33,499 nucleotides of DNA, taken from contig JAENZL010000012.1 in NCBI GenBank assembly GCA_016841265.1, forward strand, positions 17,887 through 51,385, in the 5' to 3' direction. Source of the stretch: Methanobacteriota archaeon (GTDB taxonomy: Archaea > Halobacteriota > Methanosarcinia > Methanosarcinales > Methanosarcinaceae). The notes beneath the pieces are model-generated. The model searched no databases. It was not told the origin of the DNA and worked only from the letters and a program-made list of their open reading frames with translations. Below, piece after piece: positions 16,205 to 23,410 of this stretch. Both the position numbers and the translations under genes were made by a program. Within the stretch, counting starts at the first letter, position 1, and every line of letters begins with the position of its first letter.

Positions 16205-16951
16205 TCAGAGCACCGTGACCTCAAACATGCAGTGTCCGTGCCCGGTTCCATAGCATTCTATTTCTCGAACCCGAAATTCCCTGCCCAGTTTCTCACAGAG
16301 AACACCTTCGATGAGGCCTTCACTCAGGGCACAAAACGGCTTTCCTATAATGGGCATAGACTCGGCCTTGAAAGGGTCTTCAATAAGGAGGGAAAGAGGT
16401 TCGGTTTTGAGTATGGAGAGCCTTCCGTTTCCCCCGGATTCCAGGAAGTATCCGATTTCTTCCAGAAGCCCTTCGAGGGTTTCTGACTCAAAAGCGGATG
16501 AAAGGTGGACACCGATGTCGCATCCGATCTTTTTTACAATAGGGACATTATCAATCCCGTAGGCTTCAAACCCGAAGCGTAAAGCATGGTAGACGGATTC
16601 CATAAAGGAAAAACGGTCTTTTTTCCCGTTTCTGGCAACCTTTTCCAGCAGACTGTTATAATGTTCATGGACAGGTTTCTGGGAGCAGCCCATGTAATGG
16701 GAAGTAAGGGAATAAATCTTCCGGCGGCGGTCGGCAGGGTCAACCATTTCCTCTACAAGTTCAGTGGTCCTGAGGTTGTTGAGGTGTACGGAAATTGTGG
16801 ACTTTGCCTTTGCCGTGTATTTAACGATTTCATCAAATGACCTGGAATCTTCCCTGAGGAGATTGAGAATTTGCAGCTTTACCGGACTGTCCACCGCAAC
16901 AAGCCCGGATTCCGTGCAAAAAAATTCTGTTTTATTCTCAAGCCTTCCCAT
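16205..16951 (-). CDS. msvR: MsvR-type redox-responsive transcription regulator (HTH + V4R)
   Basis: Regulator of 248 residues. Residues 15-85 form an ArsR-like winged helix-turn-helix (VDSPVKLQILNLLRED, then KSTISVHLNNL). Residues about 115-248 form a V4R domain ending in ECYGTGHGHCMFEV. This pairing is the signature of MsvR, a methanogen family whose binding is altered by oxidation of V4R cysteines. Seven cysteines are present (12, 89, 144, 207, 219, 233, 241), four of them in the last 42 residues, where redox cysteines of the family lie. The gene is divergent from pspA with a 215-bp gap. A TATA box at 16977-16989 is close to the ATG at 16951, and a TTCGCA-N4-TGCGAA dyad sits directly upstream of it, so autoregulation is likely. 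Whether it also controls pspA is inference. Confidence 0.85.
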   Translation of the reverse strand: MGRLENKTEFFCTESGLVAVDSPVKLQILNLLREDSRSFDEIVKYTAKAKSTISVHLNNLRTTELVEEMVDPADRRRKIYSLTSHYMGCSQKPVHEHYNSLLEKVARNGKKDRFSFMESVYHALRFGFEAYGIDNVPIVKKIGCDIGVHLSSAFESETLEGLLEEIGYFLESGGNGRLSILKTEPLSLLIEDPFKAESMPIIGKPFCALSEGLIEGVLCEKLGREFRVREIECYGTGHGHCMFEVTVL

Positions 16952-16976
16952 AATATCTTTATATAAGTTGTTTTTT

Positions 16977-16989
16977 GAATATATAAAAC
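16977..16989 (-). promoter_or_regulatory. TATA box of msvR
   Basis: GTTTTATATATTC on the minus strand. The predicted transcript would start only a few bases before the msvR ATG (nearly leaderless). Two bases separate the element from the MsvR-like dyad. Confidence 0.55.
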
Positions 16990-16990
16990 G

Positions 16991-17006
16991 TTCGCATGGT
17001 TGCGAA
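16991..17006. promoter_or_regulatory. Putative MsvR operator, TTCGCA-N4-TGCGAA
   Basis: TTCGCATGGTTGCGAA is a perfect 6-bp dyad with a 4-bp spacer, of the same layout as the TTCGTA-N4-TACGAA type site I recall for Methanosarcina MsvR. It abuts the msvR TATA box on one side, and on the other it is 13 bp from a plus-strand TATA-like GATATATAAATAT (17019-17031) facing pspA. The position suits repression of msvR and possibly coordinate control of both genes. Confidence 0.65.
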
Positions 17007-17166
17007 TAATCAATATTGATATATAAATATGAAGTTATAAATTGTGAAGCTTCAGGTTCCCTTCCGAAGAAAGCTCCGCCCCCGGATCGGATGAATCCCC
17101 CGGCAAATAAATAAAAATACCAGCCTCTCCAATTAACAGATAGCAGGAAAAAATCGGGGGGAAAAC

Positions 17167-17913
17167 ATGGGGTTAATCAACCGAATGGAAACGGTCTTCA
17201 AGTCAAAGATGAACAAAGTGCTCAACAGAATGGAAGATCCCAGGGAAACACTGGACTATTCCTACGAGAAACAGCTAGAAATGCTTCAGGATGTGAAAAG
17301 GGGTGTTGCCGAGGTGACCACCTCAAAAAAGCGCCTTCAGCTCCAGCGGGCAAAACTGATGCAGAGCGTGGGCAAACTTGACTCCCAGGCAAAAGACGCT
17401 GTAGCGGCTGACAGGGAAGACCTGGCAAGGATGGCCCTTGAACGGAAAGCTGCCCTCATGCAGCAGATAGAGGGCCTTGACACGGAAATTTCCGAGCTTG
17501 AGAAGCAGCAAGAAAAGCTCATTGCCTCCGAAAAGCGTCTCTCCACCAAGGTCGAGATCTTCAGGACCCGGAAAGAGTCCATAAAAGCCGGGTACTCCGC
17601 AGCCGAAGCCCAGGTCCGGATCAATGAGTCCGTGACAGGGATCAGCGAAGAGATGGCAGATGTGGGGCTTGCAATCGAGCGGGCTGAAAACAAGACCGAA
17701 GAAATGAAAGCCCGGGCTGAGGCTATCGACGAGCTCATGGAAGTCGGGACCCTGGAAGACCTTACAGGTCCCCAGGACGATATCGAGCGGGAACTTGCAA
17801 AAATCAGTGCCCAGACAAATATTGAGTCCGAACTCGCCAGACTCAAAGCCGAAGCGGGCAAAGAACCCGAAAAACCCGAAAGTAAAGAAGCAGGCAAGGG
17901 GGCAGAGAAATGA
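17167..17913 (+). CDS. pspA: PspA/IM30 (Vipp1) family membrane-maintenance protein
   Basis: ESCRT-III-related protein that binds membranes from the cytoplasmic side and oligomerises to protect or remodel them under envelope stress. The 248 residues are almost wholly helical. An amphipathic N-terminal helix (GLINRMETVFKSKMNKVLNR) is followed by DPRETLDYSYEKQLEMLQ and long coiled-coil segments to about 190; the charged C-terminal tail (KAEAGKEPEKPESKEAGKG) is extra compared with short PspA proteins. The start is supported by a GGGGGG-type ribosome binding site 6-12 bases before the ATG. Its stop overlaps the start of pspAA by 4 bases (ATGA), so the pair is translationally coupled. It is divergent from msvR, with an MsvR-like dyad between them. 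Two TATA-like sites are possible (17019-17031 and 17105-17117). Confidence 0.93.
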   Translation: MGLINRMETVFKSKMNKVLNRMEDPRETLDYSYEKQLEMLQDVKRGVAEVTTSKKRLQLQRAKLMQSVGKLDSQAKDAVAADREDLARMALERKAALMQQIEGLDTEISELEKQQEKLIASEKRLSTKVEIFRTRKESIKAGYSAAEAQVRINESVTGISEEMADVGLAIERAENKTEEMKARAEAIDELMEVGTLEDLTGPQDDIERELAKISAQTNIESELARLKAEAGKEPEKPESKEAGKGAEK

Positions 17914-18188
17914 TAATCAGGATTATGGGAGAAGGCCAGTTCCGGGTACATGCTGCCCTCTTTGACGAACTGAACGTGATGGACAACCGAATCGTGGACT
18001 TCGTTGCCGAAGGGAAAGCAGGGGAGTTCAAAAACGAACTTGCAAAGCTGGTAGCCGTTATAAGGACAAAAGGAACCGAAATAGCAGCTGAAGAAATTCT
18101 GGAATCGGATATCATCGTGCCCCCTGAAGACCTCAGCCTTGAAGAAGCAAAAGACGTGTTTAAGGGGACCGGGATTTTCGAGGATTGA
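17910..18188 (+). CDS. pspAA: PspAA, small partner of PspA
   Basis: Small soluble protein of 92 residues that matches the PspAA pattern: N-terminal MIIRIMGEGQFRV, then a helix with LFDELNVMDNRIVDFV and a C-terminal PPEDLSLEEAKDVFKGTGIF. PspAA proteins are found next to PspA in archaea and cyanobacteria, and comparative genomics regards them as adaptors in phage-shock-type systems; no enzymatic activity is known. The ATG overlaps the pspA stop codon by 4 bases, strong evidence that the two proteins are made together. An array of 13-14-bp repeats starts 48 bases after the gene. Confidence 0.88.
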   Translation: MIIRIMGEGQFRVHAALFDELNVMDNRIVDFVAEGKAGEFKNELAKLVAVIRTKGTEIAAEEILESDIIVPPEDLSLEEAKDVFKGTGIFED

Positions 18189-18235
18189 GCAACTGCCGCG
18201 TTTGCTTCGGCTTTCAGGGATATGGTTCTCAGAGG

Positions 18236-18297
18236 TGCAACCCTGGAATTGCAACCCTGAATTGCAACCCTGAATTGCAACCCTGGAAGTGCAACCT
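18236..18297. repeat. 13-14-bp tandem repeat after pspAA
   Basis: Four full and one partial copy of TGCAACCCTG(G)AAT. Neighbouring units create TTGCAA palindromes. The remainder of the 18189-18523 spacer has A-rich low-complexity DNA at about 18436-18486 and no gene that I can support. Confidence 0.8.
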
Positions 18298-18523
18298 TTA
18301 AAGGTACGGCTTCCAGAATACATTAGGTCAGATTTACCAAAGGAGCGGTTGCCAATGACACGTGGGTAACTGCCAATGATGTGGAAGCAACTTTTAAAAT
18401 TAAGCTGCTGCTCCTCAGGAACGGAACAAGGAGAATGAAAAATAAAAATAGAGATCGAAAAAGAAATAAAAATAAAAATAAAAATGTGGGAAGAGTAAAT
18501 TAGCAGGCTTCAGGAGCCCACAT

Positions 18524-18961
18524 TCAACGTACAACAATTACCGGAACTTTTGAGTGCCGGGTAACATTCTCTGCCACACTGCCGATCAGGAACCTTTTGA
18601 TCCCTGTCAAACCCTGTGTGCCCATTATTATCAGGTCAATACCGTTTTTCTCTGCATATTCAAGGATCTGTTCGGCCGGGCTGCCTTTCAGCAATACTAG
18701 CTCCACCTTGACTTCAGCTCCTGTTCCGGCTTTTTCAACATATGCAGTCGCAAGTTGCCCTCGATCAGTCAAATATTCTTCAAAAGGTTCTGCCCAGCCC
18801 ATGACCTTCCCTGAAACTTTTGCATGCTCATCGGAAACGACGTACACAGCGCACACTTCAGCACCGCTTACCTTCGCAATATCTATTCCATGAGATACAG
18901 CTCTTCTGGCGTTTTCCGAACCATCAGTTGCAATCAGGATTTTTTTGAAAAGATTCCCCAT
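18524..18961 (-). CDS. Universal stress protein (UspA family)
   Basis: Single-domain Usp of 145 residues. The N-terminal KILIATDGSENARRA has the conserved Asp that contacts ATP, and the C-terminal GTQGLTGIKRFLIGSVAENV contains the G-2x-G-9x-G(S/T) ATP-binding signature, followed by SKVPVIVVR. It probably belongs to the ATP-binding type. These proteins respond to starvation, redox and other stresses by unclear mechanisms. It is monocistronic on the minus strand, with GGGGAG upstream of the ATG at 18961 as ribosome binding site. Its position among msvR, pspA and htpX adds a further stress-related gene to the neighbourhood, but co-regulation is not shown by the sequence. Confidence 0.92.
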   Translation of the reverse strand: MGNLFKKILIATDGSENARRAVSHGIDIAKVSGAEVCAVYVVSDEHAKVSGKVMGWAEPFEEYLTDRGQLATAYVEKAGTGAEVKVELVLLKGSPAEQILEYAEKNGIDLIIMGTQGLTGIKRFLIGSVAENVTRHSKVPVIVVR

Positions 18962-19196
18962 TGTATATCAACTCCCCTTAGCACTATACTATAAAATATG
19001 CATTATTACTATTAAAATTTCATCCCGGAGGGTCTGATTTCTGCAATAAAGGGCTCAAACAATTAACACATATAACATTGAGACACATGTAAAATTAATT
19101 CACAAAAACAGTACCGGAAAACTACGAATTGAATTGAAGTTTAGGCAAGAAATATATTCATTCGGGGACAAGTGAAGGTCAATAAAGGAGAATGAC

Positions 19197-20462
19197 ATGA
19201 ATTCCAGATTCCTGACAAAATTGTTTACATTAGCTTTGATTTTAGTCCTGTTATCCTTCAGTGGTTGCGTTGATAACAATGAGGAGGACCGGACACCGGA
19301 AACTGAGAGTATAGGACAGAGCAAAGCTTTCGTATACGGAACTGCTTCCGTGGAAGAAGTGCAGGTAGAGATGAAAAAGACGGTAATCCCGCCCGAAATA
19401 AGCATCTCTGTAAAAGGTAACCTGCCCGACGGCTGCACCGGGATTGACCGAAAGAACATCACGATGGAAAAGGAAAACGGAAACATCACAATTGGCATAC
19501 CCACTATAAGGCCTGCTGATGCGGTCTGTACCGAAGCCCTGGTGCCTTTCGAAGAAAAGATCCCGCTTGATTTTGAAGGCTTTGAGGTCGGCAACTATAC
19601 GGTATCCGTAAACAGGGTCGAAACAAGCTTTGAACTTACTGCTTACGATGTCGTAGCCCCGGGAGAAAGCTACGCCCCCGGAGAAAGCTACGCCCCCGGA
19701 AAAGTAGCTGTAGAAAACGTAACGGTCATAATGACAAGGTCCATTCCTCCGCAGGTAAGGGCAGTGGTCTCCGGGATGCTTGCCGGAAACTGTGAAAGGA
19801 TCGATGTCGGGAACATATCAATCGAAAGGCAGGACCGGGTAATCCTTGTGGAGCTTCCAACCCTGAGCCGGACAAATGTTCCCTGCACCATGAACCTGGT
19901 ACCCTTTACGGAGTATATCCCGATCAACATCGAAGGCTTTGAACCGGGAGAATACACGGTCTCGGTAAACGGGGTAAACAACACCTTTGTCCTGGGTGAT
20001 TACGGAATTCCCTCCTTACCATCCGAACCATCCGAACCATCCGAACCATCCGAACCATCCGAACCATCCGAACCATCCGAACCCTCAAATAATGCTTCAG
20101 GCGAAGATGCGGAAACTTACGGGCTTATTGAAGGAAACATCCTCTTTGAAGACCTTGACGAAACGATCGAAGACGTTACTGTTTACATCCGGCTTAACGA
20201 CGTAAGTCTTGCGGATGCCCCTTCCACAATGATCTCGGAGACCGTTATTGAAAATGTGTCGGTGAGCCCTGAAGAAAATAAAGTTCCTTTCATCCTTGGC
20301 TTCCCGGAACTTGTGGCAAACAGGACGTATTCACTCTATGTCCAGGTAGATGTTGATGGAGACGGGAAAGTCTCAAAGGGAGACTACGTAAGCACGATGC
20401 ACAACGGTGTGCCCACCGACCAGGACACGGTAAATATGGACGTGACGGTTGAACGCGTATAA
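19197..20462 (+). CDS. Lipoprotein with twin repeat domains and YbaY-like C-terminal domain
   Basis: Exported lipoprotein of 421 residues. The signal peptide ends in the lipobox FSGC (Cys at about 24). Two homologous domains follow (about 45-145 and 165-265), each with a VEEVQVEM/VENVTVIM opening, two similarly placed cysteines and a closing EGFE(V/P)G(N/E)YTVSVN; the cysteines may form a disulfide in each. A (SEP)7 linker separates them from a C-terminal domain resembling YbaY/YscW-type lipoproteins (GLIEGNILFEDLDETIEDVT, FILGFPELV), with a DVDGDGKVSKGD loop that looks like a calcium-binding loop. AAGGAG precedes the ATG at 19197. The function is unknown; the location and context fit a cell-envelope role. 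An APGESY duplication precedes domain 2. Confidence 0.75.
   Translation: MNSRFLTKLFTLALILVLLSFSGCVDNNEEDRTPETESIGQSKAFVYGTASVEEVQVEMKKTVIPPEISISVKGNLPDGCTGIDRKNITMEKENGNITIGIPTIRPADAVCTEALVPFEEKIPLDFEGFEVGNYTVSVNRVETSFELTAYDVVAPGESYAPGESYAPGKVAVENVTVIMTRSIPPQVRAVVSGMLAGNCERIDVGNISIERQDRVILVELPTLSRTNVPCTMNLVPFTEYIPINIEGFEPGEYTVSVNGVNNTFVLGDYGIPSLPSEPSEPSEPSEPSEPSEPSEPSNNASGEDAETYGLIEGNILFEDLDETIEDVTVYIRLNDVSLADAPSTMISETVIENVSVSPEENKVPFILGFPELVANRTYSLYVQVDVDGDGKVSKGDYVSTMHNGVPTDQDTVNMDVTVERV
20020..20084. repeat. 9-bp microsatellite encoding (SEP)7
   Basis: Seven perfect copies of CATCCGAAC inside the lipoprotein gene encode the Ser-Glu-Pro linker. The identity of the units makes length change by slippage likely; the 9-bp unit keeps the frame. 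Confidence 0.9.
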
Positions 20463-20570
20463 GCAGCCAAAAAACAGATAGAAAACCGTCGGAAACTAAG
20501 GAACAGGAAATTTCAGGATGTGAAAAATTAGAAGAGAACTAAGGAGCAGGAAATTTCAGTATGTAGAAAA

Positions 20571-21191
20571 TTAGAAGGGAATTCCCCACAGAGGATACCA
20601 TTTTTCCACATTTTTTTCAATAGGTAGTTCCCGCTCCATCCCTGTCCTTAGCCTGAATTCCATTGGAGTATCCCTTTTCTTTCCCGCAAGCGGCACAAAA
20701 GGATAATAGCTACCCTGCTTGAAATTGTAGATCCAGTAAACCACTTTTTTGCCGGTATGCCCCCCGGCTTCCAGACCTTCGAGATTACCATCACCCTCAG
20801 CCTCAAAACGGTAGATTGCACAAAGAAGCTGCTTCCCGAAACCGTGTTCTTCAAGGGTCTGGCTTACCAGGTGGATGTTTGCGACCAGGTCTTCGAAGTC
20901 AGGGTCTTTGAAAATTGCCCAGAGAAAATTGTATTCATCTTTTTCAAGCCGGAATTCGGTCCCGGTTTCTTTTGCGCCGTATTCCAGAAGCTCCTCAATC
21001 TCTTTCCGGGCGCTGGTGTAGGCGGAAGCTTCGATGGGCTTAAAGCAGATCCCCGCCTTTCCGGACGGCTCCAGGCCCATATTGGTTTCCAGGGTTATGC
21101 TGGCCGTGGAAATCGCAAAAAGCTTATCAGGCCGTGATTTCGGAAGGCTGCTCCTCCCAAGGACTGCATCCACGAAATCCTTTAGCCCCAT
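20571..21191 (-). CDS. pspAB: PspAB, PspA-associated protein
   Basis: Soluble 206-residue protein that I recognise as the PspA-associated protein PspAB. The N-terminus (DAVLGRSSLPKSRPDKLFAI), a GLEPSGKAGICFKPIE segment near 40-55, the DPDFEDLVANIHLVSQTLEE stretch near 98-117, GFGKQLLCAIYRF, and the C-terminal LPIEKNVEKWYPLWGIPF match that family. PspAB usually sits next to HtpX and has been linked by comparative genomics to phage-shock systems; its biochemical role is unknown. Here it lies directly downstream of htpX on the minus strand, with a 169-bp gap filled in part by 27-bp repeats. The ATG at 21191 has a GGAG ribosome binding site. pspA and pspAA are about 3 kb away. Confidence 0.82.
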   Translation of the reverse strand: MGLKDFVDAVLGRSSLPKSRPDKLFAISTASITLETNMGLEPSGKAGICFKPIEASAYTSARKEIEELLEYGAKETGTEFRLEKDEYNFLWAIFKDPDFEDLVANIHLVSQTLEEHGFGKQLLCAIYRFEAEGDGNLEGLEAGGHTGKKVVYWIYNFKQGSYYPFVPLAGKKRDTPMEFRLRTGMERELPIEKNVEKWYPLWGIPF

Positions 21192-21207
21192 TTTAGTTCA
21201 ACTCCAT

Positions 21208-21288
21208 CTTCTTCTCCATTTTCCCCAGATTCCTCTTCTTCTCCATTTTCTCCAGATTCCTCTTCTTCTCCATTTTCTCCAGATTCCC
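21208..21288. repeat. 27-bp tandem repeat between htpX and pspAB
   Basis: Three copies of a purine-rich 27-mer (21208-21234, 21235-21261, 21262-21288), with one base change in the first copy. On the minus strand the unit holds GGAGAAGAAGAGG. All length is a multiple of 3, and one frame is a 38-codon ATG frame that ends 1 base before the pspAB ATG; another reads as an acidic Glu/Gly/Ser tail without a start. It may be a coding remnant or a leader. Confidence 0.8.
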
Positions 21289-21360
21289 CATCTTCTTCAT
21301 CTTCCTCTCCCACATATTTCACATATCCCACATCTTCATTTCGCCATTCATTTCGCTTAT

Positions 21361-22239
21361 TCAGGCCAACTCCTTCTGGATCTTCTCAAGGGCTGCAAGC
21401 CGCTTTTCCACCGGAGGATGGGTGGAAAAGAGGTTCATGAACGAAGAGCCGGAAAGGGCAGGGATAATGAAAAAGGCATTCATCCCCTCGACCTTCCGGA
21501 GGTCTTCCGTGGGGACTTTCTGCATCACCCCGCTGATCTTCATCAGGGCGGAAGCCAGGTTCGAAGGCTGCCCCGTGATAACTGCCGAACCCCTGTCTGC
21601 AGAAAACTCCCGGTAGCGGGAAAGGGCACGGATCAACAGGAAACTGACAAACCAGACGAAAACCGAAACGAACCAGACCAGCAAAATGCTCCCGCCTTCC
21701 CGCCTCTGCCCCCCACTTCCGAAATAGAGGCTGTAGCGGACAAAATAGAACGCTATGGTAGAAATAAAACTGGCAATAGTCATGACCATCACGTCCCGGT
21801 TCTTGACATGGCTCAGTTCGTGGGCAAGCACGGCTTCGAGTTCGGCAGGGGTCAATTTGTCAAGGATCCCCGTGGTGACCGCAACCACGGCATTACTGGG
21901 GCTCCTGCCGGTGGCAAAGGCGTTCGGGACCGGAGTATCCACAATGGCAACTCTTGGCTTAGGGATATCAGCAATGGCACAGAGCCTGGTTATCGTTTCG
22001 TGCAGGCGTGGAGCCTCACTTTCGGAAACGATATGAGCCCCTGTCGTCCAGAGTACCATCCTGTCCGAGTAAAAGTACTGGATTGCCATGAAAGCCCCTA
22101 TAAAGAGCAGCATGAACGTGGGCGGCGCCCCGCTGTACGAGAGAAACACCAGGAAAAAAAGATAAACTGCCGCCAGAAGAAACATTGTAAAAAGCATCCT
22201 GCCCTGTAAACCCCAGTCCTGTTCCCATTTCCGTTTCAT
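21361..22239 (-). CDS. htpX: HtpX family membrane zinc metalloprotease
   Basis: M48B protease of 292 residues that degrades misfolded membrane proteins. Two membrane segments near residues 15-37 and 40-58 place the catalytic domain in the cytoplasm; two more hydrophobic stretches lie at 150-172 and 183-205. The zinc motif HELSH is at 140-144, with the third ligand Glu at 211 in REFSADR, so the site is complete. The length is typical. GGGGGAAAATCC before the ATG at 22239 supports the start. It is followed by pspAB, its usual partner gene. Together with pspA-pspAA it gives a membrane quality-control set. A 391-codon plus-strand frame over this gene is antisense. Confidence 0.94.
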   Translation of the reverse strand: MKRKWEQDWGLQGRMLFTMFLLAAVYLFFLVFLSYSGAPPTFMLLFIGAFMAIQYFYSDRMVLWTTGAHIVSESEAPRLHETITRLCAIADIPKPRVAIVDTPVPNAFATGRSPSNAVVAVTTGILDKLTPAELEAVLAHELSHVKNRDVMVMTIASFISTIAFYFVRYSLYFGSGGQRREGGSILLVWFVSVFVWFVSFLLIRALSRYREFSADRGSAVITGQPSNLASALMKISGVMQKVPTEDLRKVEGMNAFFIIPALSGSSFMNLFSTHPPVEKRLAALEKIQKELA

Positions 22240-22372
22240 GGATTTTCCCCCGGTTTTTATTGTGCATCCGCAATTTTGCCGATGTAATTTTTCGTTATAT
22301 TTTTGTTTATATTTTATTCTTCATCTTATTTGAACCAGAACCTCAGGAGGGTCAGGTAAACAAGTTGTAAAA

Positions 22373-22459
22373 AAGCTGTAACCGCAATACCAACGTGCAG
22401 ATAAGTAAGCTGTAATCGCAATCTCAATGTGTATATAAGTAAGTTGTAAATGCAATTAC
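22373..22459. repeat. 34-bp direct repeat between htpX and the ABC genes
   Basis: Copies at 22373-22406 and 22407-22440 share AAGCTGTAA.CGCAAT and an ATAAGT end; a third partial copy starts at 22441. The array fills part of the 22240-22606 divergent spacer, which should also contain the promoters of htpX and the ABC ATPase gene. Confidence 0.7.
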
Positions 22460-22606
22460 CAGAACTCAGTCATTACCGGCAATCCAACCCCCCAATTAAT
22501 GAAAACACCGATATCTTTTTTATCATAAAGGAATTCAAAAGATTCAGGAAAAAATTCGAATACCTTTGTTTTTCTGATAATAAAAAATTGATTAAAGGTC
22601 CAAGCC

Positions 22607-23410
22607 ATGCAAAACATCCTCTCAGTCCAGTCCCTTACAAAAAAATTCAACGACTTCACAGCCGTGAACAGTATCAGCTTCGACGTCGAAGCCGGCTCGA
22701 TCTTTGCGTTCCTCGGCCCGAACGGTGCAGGGAAGTCCACGACGATCAAAATGCTCACAACCGTCCTGAAGCCCACAAACGGCGAGATCCGGATTAACGG
22801 CTTCAACGTGCTAAAAGAACAGGACGAAGCCAGGGCTTCTTTTGGGATCGTTTTCCAGGACCAGAGCCTGGACGACGAGCTTACGGCTTACGAGAATATG
22901 ACCTACCATGCGGTGATCTACAAGGTCCCGAAAAAAGAAAGGGACGAAAGGATCCGGACAGCCCTTGAAATTGTGGGACTCTGGGAGCGGCGCAAAGATT
23001 TTGTGAAAACCTACTCAGGGGGGATGAAGCGCAGGCTTGAGATTGCGAGGTCACTTGTCCACTACCCGAAAATCCTTTTCCTGGACGAGCCCACGGTCGG
23101 CCTGGACCCCCAGACTCGAAAAGCCATCTGGAGCCATATCCAGACCCTTAACAAAGAAAGAGGCATGACAATTTTCCTGACAACGCACTACATGGAAGAG
23201 GCCGAAGCAATCGCAGACAAAATCGCAATCATAGATCACGGGAAAATCATAGAAACCGGAACCCTGGAAGAGATAAAAGAGAGAAATGAGACCGGAACCC
23301 TGGAAGAAGCTTTCCTTAACCTGACCGGAAGGGACATAAGAGACGAAAATGGAGCATCGAGGAGTAAAATGAGGCTTATGGGTGGCATGCACGGGAGGCG
23401 GAGACATTGA
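22607..23410 (+). CDS. ABC transporter ATP-binding protein (DrrA-like, ABC-2 type)
   Basis: Nucleotide-binding subunit of an ABC-2 exporter, 267 residues. Walker A GPNGAGKST is at 37-45, a Q-loop in FGIVFQDQSL, the signature YSGGMKRRLEIARSL near 133-147 and Walker B KILFLDEPTVGLD near 154-166, with the switch His in TTHYMEEAEA. The N-terminal order and C-terminal tail resemble drug- or lipid-type exporters of the DrrA group; the substrate is not evident. The downstream permease starts with a TTG that overlaps this stop codon by 4 bases, so both are made together. It is divergent from htpX. Membership of the envelope-stress region is suggestive only. Confidence 0.93.
   Translation: MQNILSVQSLTKKFNDFTAVNSISFDVEAGSIFAFLGPNGAGKSTTIKMLTTVLKPTNGEIRINGFNVLKEQDEARASFGIVFQDQSLDDELTAYENMTYHAVIYKVPKKERDERIRTALEIVGLWERRKDFVKTYSGGMKRRLEIARSLVHYPKILFLDEPTVGLDPQTRKAIWSHIQTLNKERGMTIFLTTHYMEEAEAIADKIAIIDHGKIIETGTLEEIKERNETGTLEEAFLNLTGRDIRDENGASRSKMRLMGGMHGRRRH

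Noticed and set aside
17337-18323. 328-codon minus-strand open frame
   Set aside because: Antisense to pspA-pspAA. Its Ser/Ala/Phe-rich composition is what the complement of a Glu/Lys/Ala-rich coiled coil produces.
21034-22209. 391-codon plus-strand open frame
   Set aside because: It is antisense to htpX and the start of pspAB, is rich in His/Pro/Arg, starts without a ribosome binding site and has no family features; htpX on the other strand has a complete catalytic motif.
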